Made by a program: the position numbers and the translations under genes
The notes under the pieces: generated by a model
What the model was told of the DNA's origin: nothing
Database searches by the model: none
What the model saw: only the letters and a program-made list of their open reading frames with translations
Assembly (NCBI GenBank): GCA_946894095.1
Contig: OX335649.1
Span: 16,572,001 to 16,636,000 of the forward strand
Direction: 5' to 3'
DNA: 64,000 bases
Origin: Incurvaria masculella
Taxonomy: Eukaryota; Arthropoda; Insecta; Lepidoptera; Incurvariidae
Part shown: positions 30,959-42,885 of the stretch, piece by piece
Layout: each line of letters opens with the position of its first letter
Numbering within the stretch: the stretch's first letter is position 1

Positions 30959-31288
30959 GTCAGCCTCAGTGGTCCAGTGGCGCGACACTTCGGGGATCGC
31001 TCTCCGAAGTTAAGCAACGCTGGGTCCGGTCTGGTCTTGGTTGGGTAACCATTCCTTACTTACTACTAGGTGGTAGGGTTTATCCCGCCCGGGTTGGTAC
31101 CATCGCATTGGATGAACGATGGTCGAAGCGGCAATGAAAATTGTCCGTGTTTTCCATCCAGTTCAATGTAGCCGTGCAATATAAGGAAGGTCCTGGCATG
31201 GCACCTAGTTCCCATGTGGTGTGTTGGGCTAATACCATGACAGAACTTGTGGTATTAGCCATCCATGTCCAGTCACATAAAAAAAAAC
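30959..31288 (+). mobile_element. SINE-B, complete: 5S rRNA-like head on the SINE-A body
   Basis: 30959-31050 is a 5S-like head, with GAAGTTAAGCAACGCTGGG and TTGGTTGGGTAACC (the C-box region). It is preceded by a TGGTCCAGTGGCG string. From about 31063 the sequence is the SINE-A body and tail (TAGGTGGTAGGGTTTATCCC to CCATGTCCAGTCACAT plus an A-run). AACATGT on both sides is a possible 7-bp target duplication. The body carries subfamily markers: AATATAAGGAAGG and CACCTAGTTCCCATGTGG. Confidence 0.87.
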
Positions 31289-31440
31289 ATGTAGCGAGCG
31301 GACGCCAGGTGCAGCCATCGCCTCGGCCATCGCCTCCCTAAATATTTTTTTAGGGTAACCGTTTTTAGTTCGGGATTTATAATTTCAGGTGTTTGACTAT
31401 CCATGCACGCATTTACCACTGTCAATTTTTTACTTGCAGG

Positions 31441-31600
31441 ATCTATGTGTCTACCCCTGTTTTCCCCATCTCCAGTAACATCAAATCCGATAAGTAACCT
31501 TCGGTTACATTGCATATTTTCATGGTGTATAACCGTATCCGAAAGATAACTTTGGATTATTTTATAGCTGGAGGTGGTGGAAACGTGCGTTAAAGATTTA
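31441..31600. mobile_element. MITE-13 core, second copy
   Basis: Palindrome sharing the TTCGGTTAC, GGTGTATAACC, CCGAAAGATAACTTTGG and AGCTGGAGGTGGT blocks with 3128-3260. Confidence 0.6.
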
Positions 31601-31710
31601 CGACCGTTGTCGTTAAACAAAACAAACGTTGTCTGGTAATTCCAATGACGATACATTTGGATACATTTCCAATGTATGGCACTTTACTCCAGGAACTTTA
31701 GCCTTAAATC

Positions 31711-32318
31711 AGCACTTAGAAAAACATTAAATCCGAAATGCATTTTTTTTTCTCATAAACGTAGTATTTCATGTGGACGTGTGTACATTAAGTTTGCAAC
31801 ATTTTGGGGGGTCCGGAAGATAGAAATAAAATATGAAATATGTTAAAAAAATGATATCTCCTAAACGAATATTTAGAAATGATATTTAAAAATGTTATAT
31901 GTTAGCTAATTTTAGGTGTAATATTACTGTGAATTTGCAACGATTTCTTATTTACGGAACTGTGTACATTTTTTTTTGTACTTTTAATATCTGTAATATT
32001 TAATATCTGCAAAGCAAATAATGAAAATTCTATTTTATTTTCTGAAATTGGAAACAAAAACATTTTTTTAAATACATTTCCGTAATTACAAAATTGTTGC
32101 AAATTCACAGTTACATTAAGCCTTAAAAGACTTAACATATAATTTTTTTTAATACCGTTTCTAAATATTTGTTTAGGAGATATATATTTTTTAATACATT
32201 TTAATTTTTTTTTCTATCTTCCGGGCCCCGCTAAATGTTGCAAACTTAATGTAAGCATATGAACATGAAATTATATATTTCTGAGAAAAAAAAAATCATT
32301 TCGGATTTCATGTGCTTC
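31711..32318. mobile_element. MITE-8, large foldback element
   Basis: About 600 bp. AAATCCGAAATG at 31730 pairs with the inverted copy near 32297. TACATTAAGTTTGCAACATTT at about 31787 (cut to TACATTAAGTTTGCAACA) pairs with TGTTGCAAACTTAATGTA near 32235. CGGAAGATAGAAA and TTTCTATCTTCCG also pair. No ORF. Confidence 0.78.
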
Positions 32319-32754
32319 TCAAACCGTATCTACCCCGGTCTACTTGTCTTGCCCGGGGCGGGCTGGTCTACAACGAGTCTACAATCACCAAATAAGAAAT
32401 GTACTAAACGAATATAGCGTGCATTTTATATGTATGTTTTTCGGAAATAATTCCTGCGGATAAAACATGTATATAAAATACATTATAAACATTATATTGT
32501 TTGCTTTTTTTTCGTGTCTCAAAATTTTTGTCCTACGTACTAAATCGGACACGACAAATGGCCATTTGCATTTTTAATCGCCACGTGACCAATAACGGAA
32601 ATTGTCCACCCTCATTATTTACGAGCCCAAATAAATTATTTTAAGTGCCACCCATGCCAGTATTTTATACAAAGATATTTCTGATTCGATTGGATTGTAC
32701 AGCAGGCTGGTATCTAGTGTATTTCTCATTGTATACTTAATAATAATCTAACGT
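32319..32754. other. Spacer, no gene
   Basis: AT-rich, nothing recognised. Confidence 0.4.
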
Positions 32755-33035
32755 TTGTCCCTTTTTTACCTTCGCTCAACGTGGATCAGGCTAAAAATGC
32801 ACCCATTCACTGTCGAGAATCTAAAAGTTAGAATCTAACGATCCTCTAGATTCTCTATAGTGTCGGTAAACTACTATCCTCCCCTGTCCTACCTATCCTC
32901 CCCAACTATATACTCCCCTGGCGAGATACTTCCCGAAGAGTACAACCTGGCATCCTTTAAACATTGTGTTAGGAATTGCCGGCATTGCTTTCACATCGTG
33001 TAGATTCGGAAGCCCATGAGCATCGTCAGAAACCT
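32755..33035 (+). pseudogene. CR1-like LINE tail, heavily decayed
   Basis: Aligns with the 13440-13700 remnant: TACCTTCGCTCAACGTGGA, an ATCCTCTAGATTC block, a GAGATACTTCCCGAAGAGTA segment and a CATTGTGTTAGGAATTG-type 3' part. Frames are broken. Confidence 0.55.
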
Positions 33036-33182
33036 CTTAACATATAAAAACAACAAATATAAATTTTTAGTGTTAGCCACTTAATTGTCCTTTTCAATAA
33101 TTATTCTACTCAAAACTAAGCTCAGATCATAAAACCTTGTTACTAACTAATGATTTTCATTAAAACGGAATGAGGCTAAGCC

Positions 33183-33336
33183 TGATTTTCACCAAGTGCT
33201 GATTTATTTTAATCGACACTTAAAGGGCCTTTATTAACGAAAGTGCTTATTATCTTGTACTGGTATTTATTGCAAGCAGCTAAGAAAGGCCCTTAATATG
33301 TGGCGATTAAGCTAATCAGCAGCAGGTGAAAAAAAC
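33183..33336. mobile_element. MITE-11, short palindrome
   Basis: Inverted arms pair CACCAAGTGCTGATTTATTT with the reversed right arm CACCTGCTGCTGATTAGCTT. AAGGGCCTTT-type blocks lie on both sides of a GTACTGGTATT centre. Confidence 0.6.
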
Positions 33337-34245
33337 CCTAAACGTATAGGTACAGGTGAATTGTTCAAGTGGGCCTTCAGGGCCAAATCCGAACATATAA
33401 GAAATAGCGAAAAACACTCGAAGGAGTCGTAAGGCCGATTTTGATAAAAACTAACAAATTCAATAATTAAAAATAAACGTAACTTAAATTAAATAAATCA
33501 ATTACACGTTTATAAAGATTTCGATTAAAAATTATGACAGAACATTTTCAGTACATAGTTTGTCGCTCCGCAGCCCGCCGATGTGCGACTTGCTGTAACA
33601 ATTTTCCCTCGGGAACTTCTCAATTATTTTTCCACTTTCCCTGCAAGCCGCATACGACGCATCTGCAACGGAATTACAAGAGTAATTGTAATTCCCTTGC
33701 ATCGGAATCGGAATTGGCCGATTTCAACAGCCAGCAGCACGTTTTAACTATTTAATTAAATATAATAATTCCCGGACCAAAGGACGGAAATTACTAACAC
33801 TGTAAAGAATACGTCGATGTTCTTAAATATATGAAATAAATCATAAATAAGGACAGGGAATGAGCTAAAATTTAATATGTATGTGACAGATATTGGAGAG
33901 GCATCTCGTATCTCCTGTCCCATTTATTTTCACACAAATATTTTGCGTAGTACATACATGTTTTTCACAAACACGTGCAGTTATGCTTATTCCAAGGTCG
34001 AGGTAAATACAGTTGAAGTCGTTCTGTATGGTTTTCACGAATTATCCAAGGTTATCTGTTATCGCCTGAATAATAAAAGGTAACCTAAGGGTCCCTTGCA
34101 GGCTGTAAATAAACGGATAGTTTCAGTTCAAACATTTCGTTTTAAATCAAATCGAAATCAGCTTGATTCGTTCTTGCAGCAGCTCTCTGTACGTTCCGGA
34201 ATCCATAATCTTACCGTTACTGAAGGTTGCTAGAACAGCTGCTGC
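33337..34245. other. Spacer, no gene
   Basis: AT-rich. No exon or repeat was supported, apart from a CCTTGCATCGG patch near 33696 with no clear identity. Confidence 0.35.
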
Positions 34246-34562
34246 AGAAGCGGTAGCTCGGTGTCCGATGACTCGGTATTCAGTCATCGAGGATAAGCGA
34301 CGCTGGGGGCGGTCGGGGTCTAGATGGGTGACCTACCGACGGTTACTGTTGATGATGGATTCGGATTTCACGCTCACCTGTAGGTTCTCTTCTTAACTTA
34401 CTAGGGTTTATCCCGCCCGGGTCGGTATCAAATAGGCAATGAAAATATAATATTGAATGCAGTATAAGAATGGACCTGGCAGGGCAGTTATTCCTTTGCG
34501 AAAATATTGTGTAAAGGTAATAACAGTAGTGTTACATGTATTAGACATTCATATCTCTACAC
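34246..34562 (+). mobile_element. SINE-B, old diverged copy
   Basis: 5S-like head (GATAAGCGACGCTGGG, then TCTAGATGGGTGACC) followed by the SINE body (TAGGGTTTATCCCGCCCGGG, then GGACCTGGCAGGGCAG and a TTAGACATTCATATC tail). It is much more diverged than the 30959 copy, so the 5S-headed family has been active over a long period. Confidence 0.68.
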
Positions 34563-36396
34563 GAAGGTGAATCCGCTTTAGGTATGAATGCAGCCGGCTG
34601 TGAAAGAAATAGAGTATAAAGTAGACACAACACTTGAAAAACTGCCGTTTCAAAAGAATTTCAAACGATTGCCAAGATAATAAAAAAAATAATTCAAAGA
34701 GTATTTTACTTTAAAATATAGTGGTATTTAGAACCGTTCATCCTTTTAATATGAAAGGAATGTGAAAGTATAGATTTTAGGGCCGATTTTTCAATCCTCC
34801 CAATGTTAGTACAAATTCACTTTTGCCAAAAGACGGATAGTCGCTACCAGAAGATTATATTTCCTTTACGTAATTTTTAAAAAATGTATCGTTTGCAAAT
34901 AAAATAATTTTAATTTATAAAGAATTCAAACAAAATCCAACTTTATGATGGATTATTTATATGTATTCATGACACGTTCTATATTATTTCGCGAACAATA
35001 ACGAAGAAACATGGGGCTGTGTTCAACTTTGCGTATAGTAAAAAAAGCTTTCCATGTGTCTACGTATATATAAATGTATTCGCTGCTTGTACATTATTCG
35101 TAAACGAAATACGGCGCACCTGACTGTAATGTGAATCAGAATACACGAGTACATTTCAAATTATCTTGGATGAGAATGTATTGCTATGTCCTTAGTAACT
35201 GTTTTTAAGTTATTTTAATAGAATGGATTGGTTTTGTAATATATAACGTTTTCTTTTCTTAGATAATCATTTCATAAAACTAGCTAAGGACCAAAACTAG
35301 CTTTCTTCTGGTAAAGATGTTAAAGAATTCAAATGTTCCTATTGGTCTACCTAATATACATTCTTGCGAATACTCTGAGAGACAATTCTCCTGATATCTC
35401 GAAAATGTTGAGAGAAATTAGATCACAACATTTTAAATGTAATTTCCTCGTATTATTTTCCTTAAAGAAAAACTAATGTCCTGATTCATTATTGTCAACC
35501 ATTAAAAGAAAAAAAAACTGATATTTCCTCAAAGGGGAGAAAAATAAGTCATCGAGGCCTGCAGAAGTTGATTCCGAAAATTCTTCCGATACCTCCTAAC
35601 AAAGCTACTTAGAAGTCAATCGTATTTACCGTTATTTGTCGTTTTAAAAATAGCCTAAGTAGCGTCAATTGAAAATGCAACGAGTGGAGTTCCTCGAAGG
35701 ACCAGTCGGTTGCGAATATTAAATCGATTGCAATAAAACACATATTAGTTTCAGATTTAATACAAAACGTAATAGTAATTTCGCACCAAAAGCTTGATAT
35801 CTACTATTTTACTTAAAGGATTTAGTATATTAGTAGATATCAAGTAATCTTTTTTTATTCAGTATAGGTTTGTGTCCTTAAAAATACGCATGCTATTTTG
35901 TGATGTTTATTGGGATGAATTATTTTTGTATTAAAATTTTATTTCAAGAGTTTAAAAATAACACAGTTTCCGATATCGGTTGACGTTATTCAAGCATGCG
36001 AAGCGACGCAATTATACCCCGCATTATGGTTCAGTTCAGTTTGATTAAAATTTTAAATTGCCCAATCAAAAATATTGAATGACGTCAAATTTCACCTTTT
36101 CAAGCGACTTGCCGCTCCGTCGCTTCCTAATAAATTCCACCGAAGCGTCCTTGCGAAGTTTCAGCCAGTTAATCCTGTGTCGCCGAGTTCGCTTACAAAA
36201 TAATCCTCCAAGTTTATCGGAGAGAGCCGGCCGGGGTGGCCGGGACCTTCGAATATTTGAGTAGTTACCGTGGCTTTATATAAATCCAACTCGCTTGCTT
36301 ATTCGTTGCATGTTTAATGTGATCCTGTGGCATGGTTTTAGGCATCGTCTTAATAGACGCGAGATGGTCATGCTCGCGTCTATTTTTATTTTTTTT
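34563..36396. other. AT-rich unique sequence
   Basis: 1.8 kb without a gene or recognised repeat. A GC-richer patch lies at 36110-36260. Confidence 0.4.
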
Positions 36397-36638
36397 AGGG
36401 TTTCGTTTCCAAACGTTGAAAACGGAACCCTATTACTAACCCTCCGCCGTCCGTCCGTCTGTCACAGGGCTGTATCTCATGAACCGTAATAGGTATGCAG
36501 CTGAAATTTTCACCGAGTGTGTATTTATTTTGCCGCTATAACAACAAATAGGTAAAATACAAGAATAATATAAATTAAAGGGGGGCCCCATACAAAAAAA
36601 AGTGATATTTTGTAAAGTGGTACGGAACCCTTCGTGTG
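36397..36638 (-). mobile_element. Repeat-R copy, truncated at its 5' end
   Basis: GGGTTTCGTTTCCAAACG, a short CCGTCCGT run, TAACAACAAATAGG and GGTACGGAACCCTTCGTGTG. The final GAGTCCGACTCGC block is missing. Confidence 0.8.
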
Positions 36639-37711
36639 TTCTTTTTATAGGTTTCACAAAGGAATGCCGAAAATTATTAATTACATTTACAGGCGATGAG
36701 ATAGTTTTGTAATTTCACTGTTGGTTTTTTGCGTGGGTTTTTTTTCAAATCAACGAGTTCTATTCCCGGCTAGAAAGAATATGGTTTAAAAAATCGAATA
36801 ATGCAGTTTTAGTTTTTATCAAAATCCGCCTCGAACAACTCGAGAAACAACTCCTTTGTGTGTTTTTCGTTATATCTTATAGTTTCAAATTTGGCCATAA
36901 AGGCACACTTCATTCACACACAAAATTCATATTCAACAAACTTCCATTGTATGTACATCACATACAATCTGATCGTGGGCTCGACACTTCCACTCACTAA
37001 CGCTCTGTAAATATATTTCGTCACTCATTAGCTCTACATTTCCAAACCACCCTATGATTCTCGTCACTCTTATTTCAGCTGACACTGCTCTTTGACTAAG
37101 CTATCGCGGAACTTGTCCGTTAAACTCGTTACCCAATCTTTCCTCAGGGAATGCAGTTAACAATTTGGTAGTAAGTATTTGTCCTTTGCTATGCTAACTG
37201 GCAGAATCACGGGAAAAAAAATCTATATTTTTACATAGTCACGAGAATTAATAATAATAATGTTTCACTTAGACAATTCACAACGGTTATCCAATTACTA
37301 CGTCCCTGCTGCATGCAAACATATTAGTATGATTTCAATGAAGATACGAGTATTGAGGTCGCTCTTGGCTATTAAGTTAATAGCTTTCGCCACAGGAGTT
37401 GAAACGTTCGCAGAATTCAGGTCAAGCCGTATGTCGGTTCCACCCAGAAAAACCCGTCTTTATCAATGCGCAGAGCAAGGTGGGCCCCTAAGTTTTCGAA
37501 AATTACGCAGTCCATACATATGTAATTTGTAAAGTTTTTAAAATAATAAGAAACAAATAATTAATTTAACAATCGATATTCGTTTCGGCATATAATTGTT
37601 TTTTTTTTCGAAGAAATATCCCCGGGCAAACCAGACTAAAAACCATTTTTTCTCAAACCGAGGTTTTATTTTTGGTATAATTGAACGTATTTTAGAGTAA
37701 TAAAAAAAAAC
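36639..37711. other. Spacer, no gene
   Basis: No supported coding or repeat feature. The open frame at 37260-37532 has no recognisable family. Confidence 0.4.
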
Positions 37712-38182
37712 TGTAGCGACCTAGCTTTTTATTTTTTACTACAACTTTTTGCTTTTTTTTGCAATAATTGTTTTTGCTGGGATGGAGTGATGCTGGATGA
37801 CGACATGCTTGAGTTACCACCGGTGAGACCCGCTGGTGGGAGGCCGGTAGCAACTGTCGTAACTGCTGAAGTATACCTTGTTGTGACTAGAGGAGGTGTG
37901 ATGTTGTAGAATCACGTCGGGGTCACCACTGTGGAGAGATGAAAAGGTGGGTCAGGTCTTGAGACCCACGGCTGCGCAGCTGCTCTCCTCTAGTCGTGAT
38001 TTGAATGTTGTAAATGTGTTAACTCGTTGGGAAACTTCGTTCGTGCGATATAGACTTCCTTCGTTTTGACATGTCGGAGGTAGCGCCATCTAGCGCCATG
38101 TTAACTAACTTATATGCATCTGTTTGTTGATTTGTGGCATGTGAAACTAGCAGCTCTCAGTAGAGGGCGCTAGGTCGCTACA
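37712..38182. mobile_element. Probable solo LTR (471 bp)
   Basis: Begins TGTAGCGACCTAGC and ends GCTAGGTCGCTACA, so it has TG...CA termini within a 14-bp perfect inverted repeat. It is flanked by AAAC on both sides (37708-37711 and 38183-38186), a 4-bp target duplication as in Gypsy-type integration. No internal retrovirus-like genes or second LTR is present, which suggests LTR-LTR recombination. A short TIR DNA element is the alternative. Confidence 0.6.
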
Positions 38183-39034
38183 AAACAATATCAAAGGATT
38201 GTCTGATTCCCGTCACGCCCCATGCACCATGAAATTATTTTCTAGGTTTTTTTAAAAATCCTTCAAAACAATCCCTTCATTCAAAATCATCGTAATTACA
38301 TTTATAAATAAATGAAGTAAAGCTTGACAATATGTTTGTTTTTTTTTTAAAGTTCTTTAATGATCTTGAAACTGGAAATCCTCTCAACTTTTGAAACACG
38401 CGAGATTTTTTCCGTTTTGTCACTATACAAAAAAAATACTATTATTTAATTTACATCGACTTTAATTTATAAACTAAGCCTTCGTGCAAGTGATCGCCCT
38501 GAATTCATTGTTTTTGGCAGTGCCATTGGGGTACCCTTAATTAATTAACGATATGAGGTGCCTCTTGACCGCGCATCGTAATGGTGTATTTCTTGTGGGA
38601 ACCGGCATATGGGGTCGTCCCACTAGTAAAGACTTGACCCACGTGGACGAACGACATGTATGTAGGTCATCACCCCCTTCTGTCTGCAGGAATAAGGAAA
38701 CTAAATGACTACATGATGATGTATCTATGTATACCACCTTGTTTAGGGTGTTTTTTAGATGGTACTTCTATCGTAACTTCACAAATATACATCACAGTCT
38801 TAAAACAATGCCGTTTATCGTCGATTCACCTCAAAGCATATGCTTTCACTTTATGATACTTAAAAAAAAACGTGCAATATTTCAAAGCTTTATTATATTT
38901 GAAAAGAAAACATGAGACATAGGTTTTTACAGATTTTCAGTAGAATAGTCGATAATTAGTAACATTTTGAGTCTGATGAATATTGTGCGGTTATCCATAT
39001 AAAGTCAGATGCAGATGAAGTGCCTACTAGGAAA
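38183..39034. other. Spacer, no gene
   Basis: AT-rich; nothing recognised. Confidence 0.4.
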
Positions 39035-39145
39035 CGATATAAGAAAGGTCCTGACATGGCACCTAGTTCCCATGTGGTGTGTTAGGTTAATATCTGACGG
39101 TCAGTTCGGTATTAGCCATTCATGTCCAGTTACATAAAAAATAAT
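39035..39145 (+). mobile_element. SINE-B tail, 5' truncated
   Basis: Shows the SINE-B subfamily markers (GATATAAGAAAGGTCCTG and CACCTAGTTCCCATGTGG) and ends in CATGTCCAGTTACAT plus an A-run. Confidence 0.75.
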
Positions 39146-40309
39146 TTAAAAAATGGTACAACTGAGCGAAAGATTTGTGTACCTGCAGTGTCTGGTTTTG
39201 ACTTTGTCGTTACCGCATAAACGTTTTCATCGATTCTCTTAAATTCAGCTGTCCCCAAATGTCCTGAGTAACTAAATATTCCAACAGGTGTTAAGACACG
39301 CGACGGTCATCGAGCTGAATACCTAAGCTATGTACCTCACCCTGGGGGCTGCAAGATCGATGTTGGCGGCCCTTGGAGTAGCCTCGGAAGTGGCTAAGTC
39401 GTTTGTGTGGATAACCAAACGTGAACATAGAGGCTATCGTATGTTTTCGTGGAGGGAGGGTCGCTTGCACGGAGCGAGGAATAATTAATGTTCCCCAGCG
39501 ATGTATATGCCGCGGCAGTGGGGGTGATAACTACGGAATAATTATATAGCACTTTCGCTCAGAAGCGACACTAGTCGTCTTCTTTGTATGTGTTAATTTC
39601 CATGTACGGGCTCCCAGCGGATTTTATAACTTCTTCTTCGCAAAGGTGTAATAGAAGATCCAGATTATTGAATGTAGAAGGAAGGCAATGATATGAGCTA
39701 CCAATGCTTTCACGAAATATATCTGGCCCCTTTGCAGGCAAGGAAGGTTCGCATGCGTATAATCGGTAAGAATCCAACTTATGATGTAAAATACAAAGTT
39801 TTTTTTTTCTTTTCGCCCACTTTGATACTAATATTACGCTTGAATACTTAAAGGAAATGTTTTAAGTTAAATTATTGCTCAAAAAAGTTACGAGAGGTGT
39901 CATCGGACACCCGGTAGGAACGATGTGCCTTTCGCTATATGTAACGTATTAGCGACCCGCCCCAGCTTCGCACGGGTTTTGCCTAAAAAATAAAATTATC
40001 GGAAACATTTTCCCGACCAGCTCCCGGACATGAGCAAAACACGCGATACATCCATGGTTCCAAAAAAAGTATAATAAAATTATGTTTTTTTCTCCAACAA
40101 TTAAAATAGGAAGATTCCATATATTCCATTCACGAACGTGGAAGTTCCGTTGCTCATGATTCGCAGATCCGTGGCCGCAGAGACGCGTACAGGTACCGGC
40201 AGATTATTATCTGCAGGATCGCGCGGATGTGCGCCCCGATGCGACCGACATGTGTACAGGTGTGTTACGTGGGTATCGAGTTCTATTTAGCTATCGGGAC
40301 ATTTTAGTA
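39146..40309. other. Spacer with a GCCCCAGCTTCGCACGGG motif
   Basis: No gene. TAGCGACCCGCCCC...TTCGCACGGG at about 39950 is a known type of invertebrate repeat start, also seen near 28163. 39360-39500 shares ATAGAGG-TATC and AATAATTAAT landmarks with 59240-59325, possibly another decayed family. Confidence 0.4.
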
Positions 40310-40598
40310 GGGTCACCAAAGGGTATCAACGGAACCCTATTACTAAGACTCCGCTGTCCGTCCGTCCGTTCATCCGTCTGTCACAGGGCTGTGTCTCAGT
40401 AACCTTAACAGATAGACAGCTGTAATTTTCACAGAGTGTGTATTTATTTTGCCGTTATAACAAGCAAATAGGTAAAATTAAAAAGTATTTTAAATTAAAG
40501 GGAGGCCGCATACAAAAGACGTGATGTTTTTGTATTAAATCTTTTACGATGGTACGGAACCCTTCATGTGCGAGTCCGACTCTCGCTTGGCCGGTTTT
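40310..40598 (-). mobile_element. Repeat-R copy, minus strand
   Basis: Near-complete, from the GGTATCAACGGAACCC edge to CGAGTCCGACTCTCGCTTGG and CCGGTTTTTT. Confidence 0.82.
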
Positions 40599-40854
40599 TT
40601 ACACACAGCAGTGTCGCAGGCCTGCTAGGAGCCTTCCCTCCGCTGCGCCGCCCGCTCCGCCGCCCGCTCCGCCGTATTCGAGCTGTCGAACACGCCGCGG
40701 GTAAGGTATCATTAATTAACGTGCAAATTCCAAATAGTTCGTTGCTCGTACCCTAGAATACCTGTGGCGCTGTGCTCCTAAAATAGTGCAGCCTAGGTCG
40801 AAATTTGTCTTGTTAATGCATTTCAGAGATTGCCTCAAACGACAACTATTTTAA
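40599..40854. other. Short spacer with a GC repeat
   Basis: Contains a CCGCCCGCTCCG duplication at about 40648-40672, with no gene. Confidence 0.4.
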
Positions 40855-41325
40855 GGCCCTGGTACTAGCCAAATCGCAAAGTTAGACGAGGCACCCCAAG
40901 TTAACTAACTAAGTCTGACGATTATAAGTGTCATTCTTACAATATATGATTCCTTGTCTAGGAATCAACCTATTTTCGTTAATGTATGTTTCCTTTTTCT
41001 ATACAAAATACATTGCGGAAACGGTGTCCATTTCCGAACTTTTTTGACTAAATGTAGAAATCTAAAAGCAAATGGAACTTTTTGTGCATGCATATATGCT
41101 GTTTTTACTTATATCTAGAAATCGAATTACTTTCAGATTTCTAATAAGAAAAATCAACTTTTTTATTTTTATTATTATTTAAATAAATGATGGAATCAAA
41201 AAATATTAACAATCCATTATCAGTCTGGAGTTCTATTTGGATTTGCTGAAGCGTTTCACTACATATTATTACATTTGTTAAAAAGTGCATTTGTATGGCG
41301 CGAGTAGTTGGCTAGTACTAGCGCC
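40855..41325 (+). mobile_element. MITE-4 copy a (471 bp, TTAA-flanked)
   Basis: Begins GGCCCTGGTACTAGCC and ends GGCTAGTACTAGCGCC. It is flanked by TTAA (40851-40854) and TAAA (41326-41329), a TTAA duplication with one change. An inverted copy of exactly equal length lies at 43340-43810. It has no ORF and is probably a piggyBac-type non-autonomous element, judging by the TTAA target. Confidence 0.85.
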
Positions 41326-41387
41326 TAAATGAAACAATCTCTGTGCTACTTAACATTTTATTTTTACTGCTATCCTGGTTCTATAAC

Positions 41388-41493
41388 GTCCTAGCAAGGC
41401 ATTGCACGTAATTACTTCGGAAGTGAGGTGTGTTGTCCTAATATCATGACTGTGGGGTTTCATTTACATTAAACAGTCAGTTACATTAAACCA
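41388..41493 (+). mobile_element. SINE-A tail, decayed
   Basis: Aligns with the SINE-A 3' end: GTCCTAGCAAGGCATTGCAC, ACTTCGGAAGTGAGGTGTG and CAGTTACATTAAA. Confidence 0.55.
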
Positions 41494-41681
41494 TACATTT
41501 GGATGCTCTGATTGGTTCTAGATTATTTCCCCTACATCGCTAACCAATCAGCGTCCAACGCGATCCAATCAACGCATCGTAAGCGTCTTCCCTCGAGTAT
41601 CACTAAAACTATTAGAATTATCGCGTCTGTATTGCTAAGTTTAAAAAGCAAAATTCTTGGCTTGCCTGCCGATTTAAGAAC

Positions 41682-42034
41682 TGAGCCCGTAGTCCCAGCT
41701 GTCACCTAAACTGGCCTATACGGCAAACCGATCGACTGGCGTTTTCAAATGTATGGAGAAATTGAAGAGCGCGCGCAGAAGGCGTTGAGCGAACTAACAT
41801 TTGCGAGTCCGAGTTTGATTTGACAGCTTACTCAACGTTTCCGTAAATACGTCGACGTTGCCGTTTACGCCGACTGCGCGTTTTCATACAAATCGGAAGT
41901 CCGAGTTTGACTTTCGACAGCTTGAAGACGTAAACCCACATAATATCTAGTAAAAACTTGCATGGAGTTTGACGTTTTAACGGAACTTCGAAGTTACGTT
42001 AAAACGCCAGTTTAGGTGACAACTGGGTCTAGCA
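41682..42034 (-). mobile_element. MITE-3 copy, reversed
   Basis: Near full length, from CTGAGCCCGTAGTCCCAG to GTGACAACTGGGTCTAGC, with all internal landmarks in reverse order. Confidence 0.85.
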
Positions 42035-42037
42035 GCT

Positions 42038-42124
42038 CTGAACATGAATGGCTCATACTACACCTGCTGTCATGATATTAGTCCAAAACGCCGCATCTTT
42101 CTCACATTGCATGGCTACATTGAT
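42038..42124 (-). mobile_element. SINE-A tail, decayed, minus strand
   Basis: CATGAATGGCTCATACTACA, ATGATATTAGTCCAAAACGC and ATGGCTACATTGATC parallel the inverted SINE-A tail. Confidence 0.5.
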
Positions 42125-42797
42125 CAGCGGGTAACCGGCGTAAGATGTGATAAAATATGCGAGGGTATTCGATCAATTGTAAACCAATCAAAAGCGTTAA
42201 AGCGTTACACCTTCTGCGTTCTTATTGGGGAGAATATTTGTCATTCAGTTTTGATTGGTGCAGGATTGATCGAATTCCCTCACATGTTTTTTCACATTTT
42301 ACACCGGTTGAAAACCCTGGACTTACTACCTACTCTGTCGCAAAATGTACGTGATGTGAGAATTTAACCGCTGTTGGTCTTCCTGTCATCTGACCAGTCT
42401 TTGTCACTATATGTAAACATTCATCATTGTGTTCAGCACTGTCGCGTTGCACAGTGGCCGGCGTAGTGAATACGTAGCCATAATAGATACTGTAGGTCGA
42501 TACGGCACAATGGCAGCGGACGTGGGAAACTGCACACTGGGCCGATCACTGCCCGTCAATAATGGGGAAAAATATGAGGCGAACCGTGTACGCGGATCGG
42601 ACCAATGTGCACTCGGTCGGAAGGTGGTGTCAGAGAGAAAACTAAATAATATGATAGCAATGTAGGCGTGAAATGTGAGTAAGGTCCAGGAATGGCCAAT
42701 GTGACTTGAATAGTGTGCTACTTACGTACGGCAGTAAGAAGTTACATGCATATTATTTTTTTCAGATTTTCTCATGCATTCATACATATTTAAATCG
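42125..42797. other. Interval between the inverted MITE-4 copies
   Basis: 42175-42275 is a weak palindrome (GATCAATTGTAAACCAATC and GATTGGTGCAGGATTGATC). The frames at 42044-42367 and 42429-42665 match no family. Confidence 0.35.
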
Positions 42798-42885
42798 TTA
42801 ATTTGAGTTTCAGCGACATCAACATTTAAAGCATTGTAATTTGATTTTGAGAATAATCTGAAAAGTGATTGTTCCTGACGTGCGA
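42798..42885 (-). mobile_element. SINE-C fragment
   Basis: Same body as 17806-17928 (GACATCAACATTTAAAGCAT, TTTTGAGAATAATCTG). The tRNA-like head is mostly lost. Confidence 0.5.

Noticed and set aside
30959..31050. 5S rRNA gene
   Set aside because: Only the 3' half with the internal promoter resembles 5S. The sequence continues into a SINE body with an A-run tail, so it is a SINE head, not a functional 5S gene. The same applies to 1612-1704 and 34246.
31080..31262. Protein-coding frames sharing VLAQ-TT-ELGAMPGPSLY (also near 984, 19392, 55354, 63652)
   Set aside because: The shared peptide is a translation of the SINE-A/B tail, repeated wherever a copy lies.
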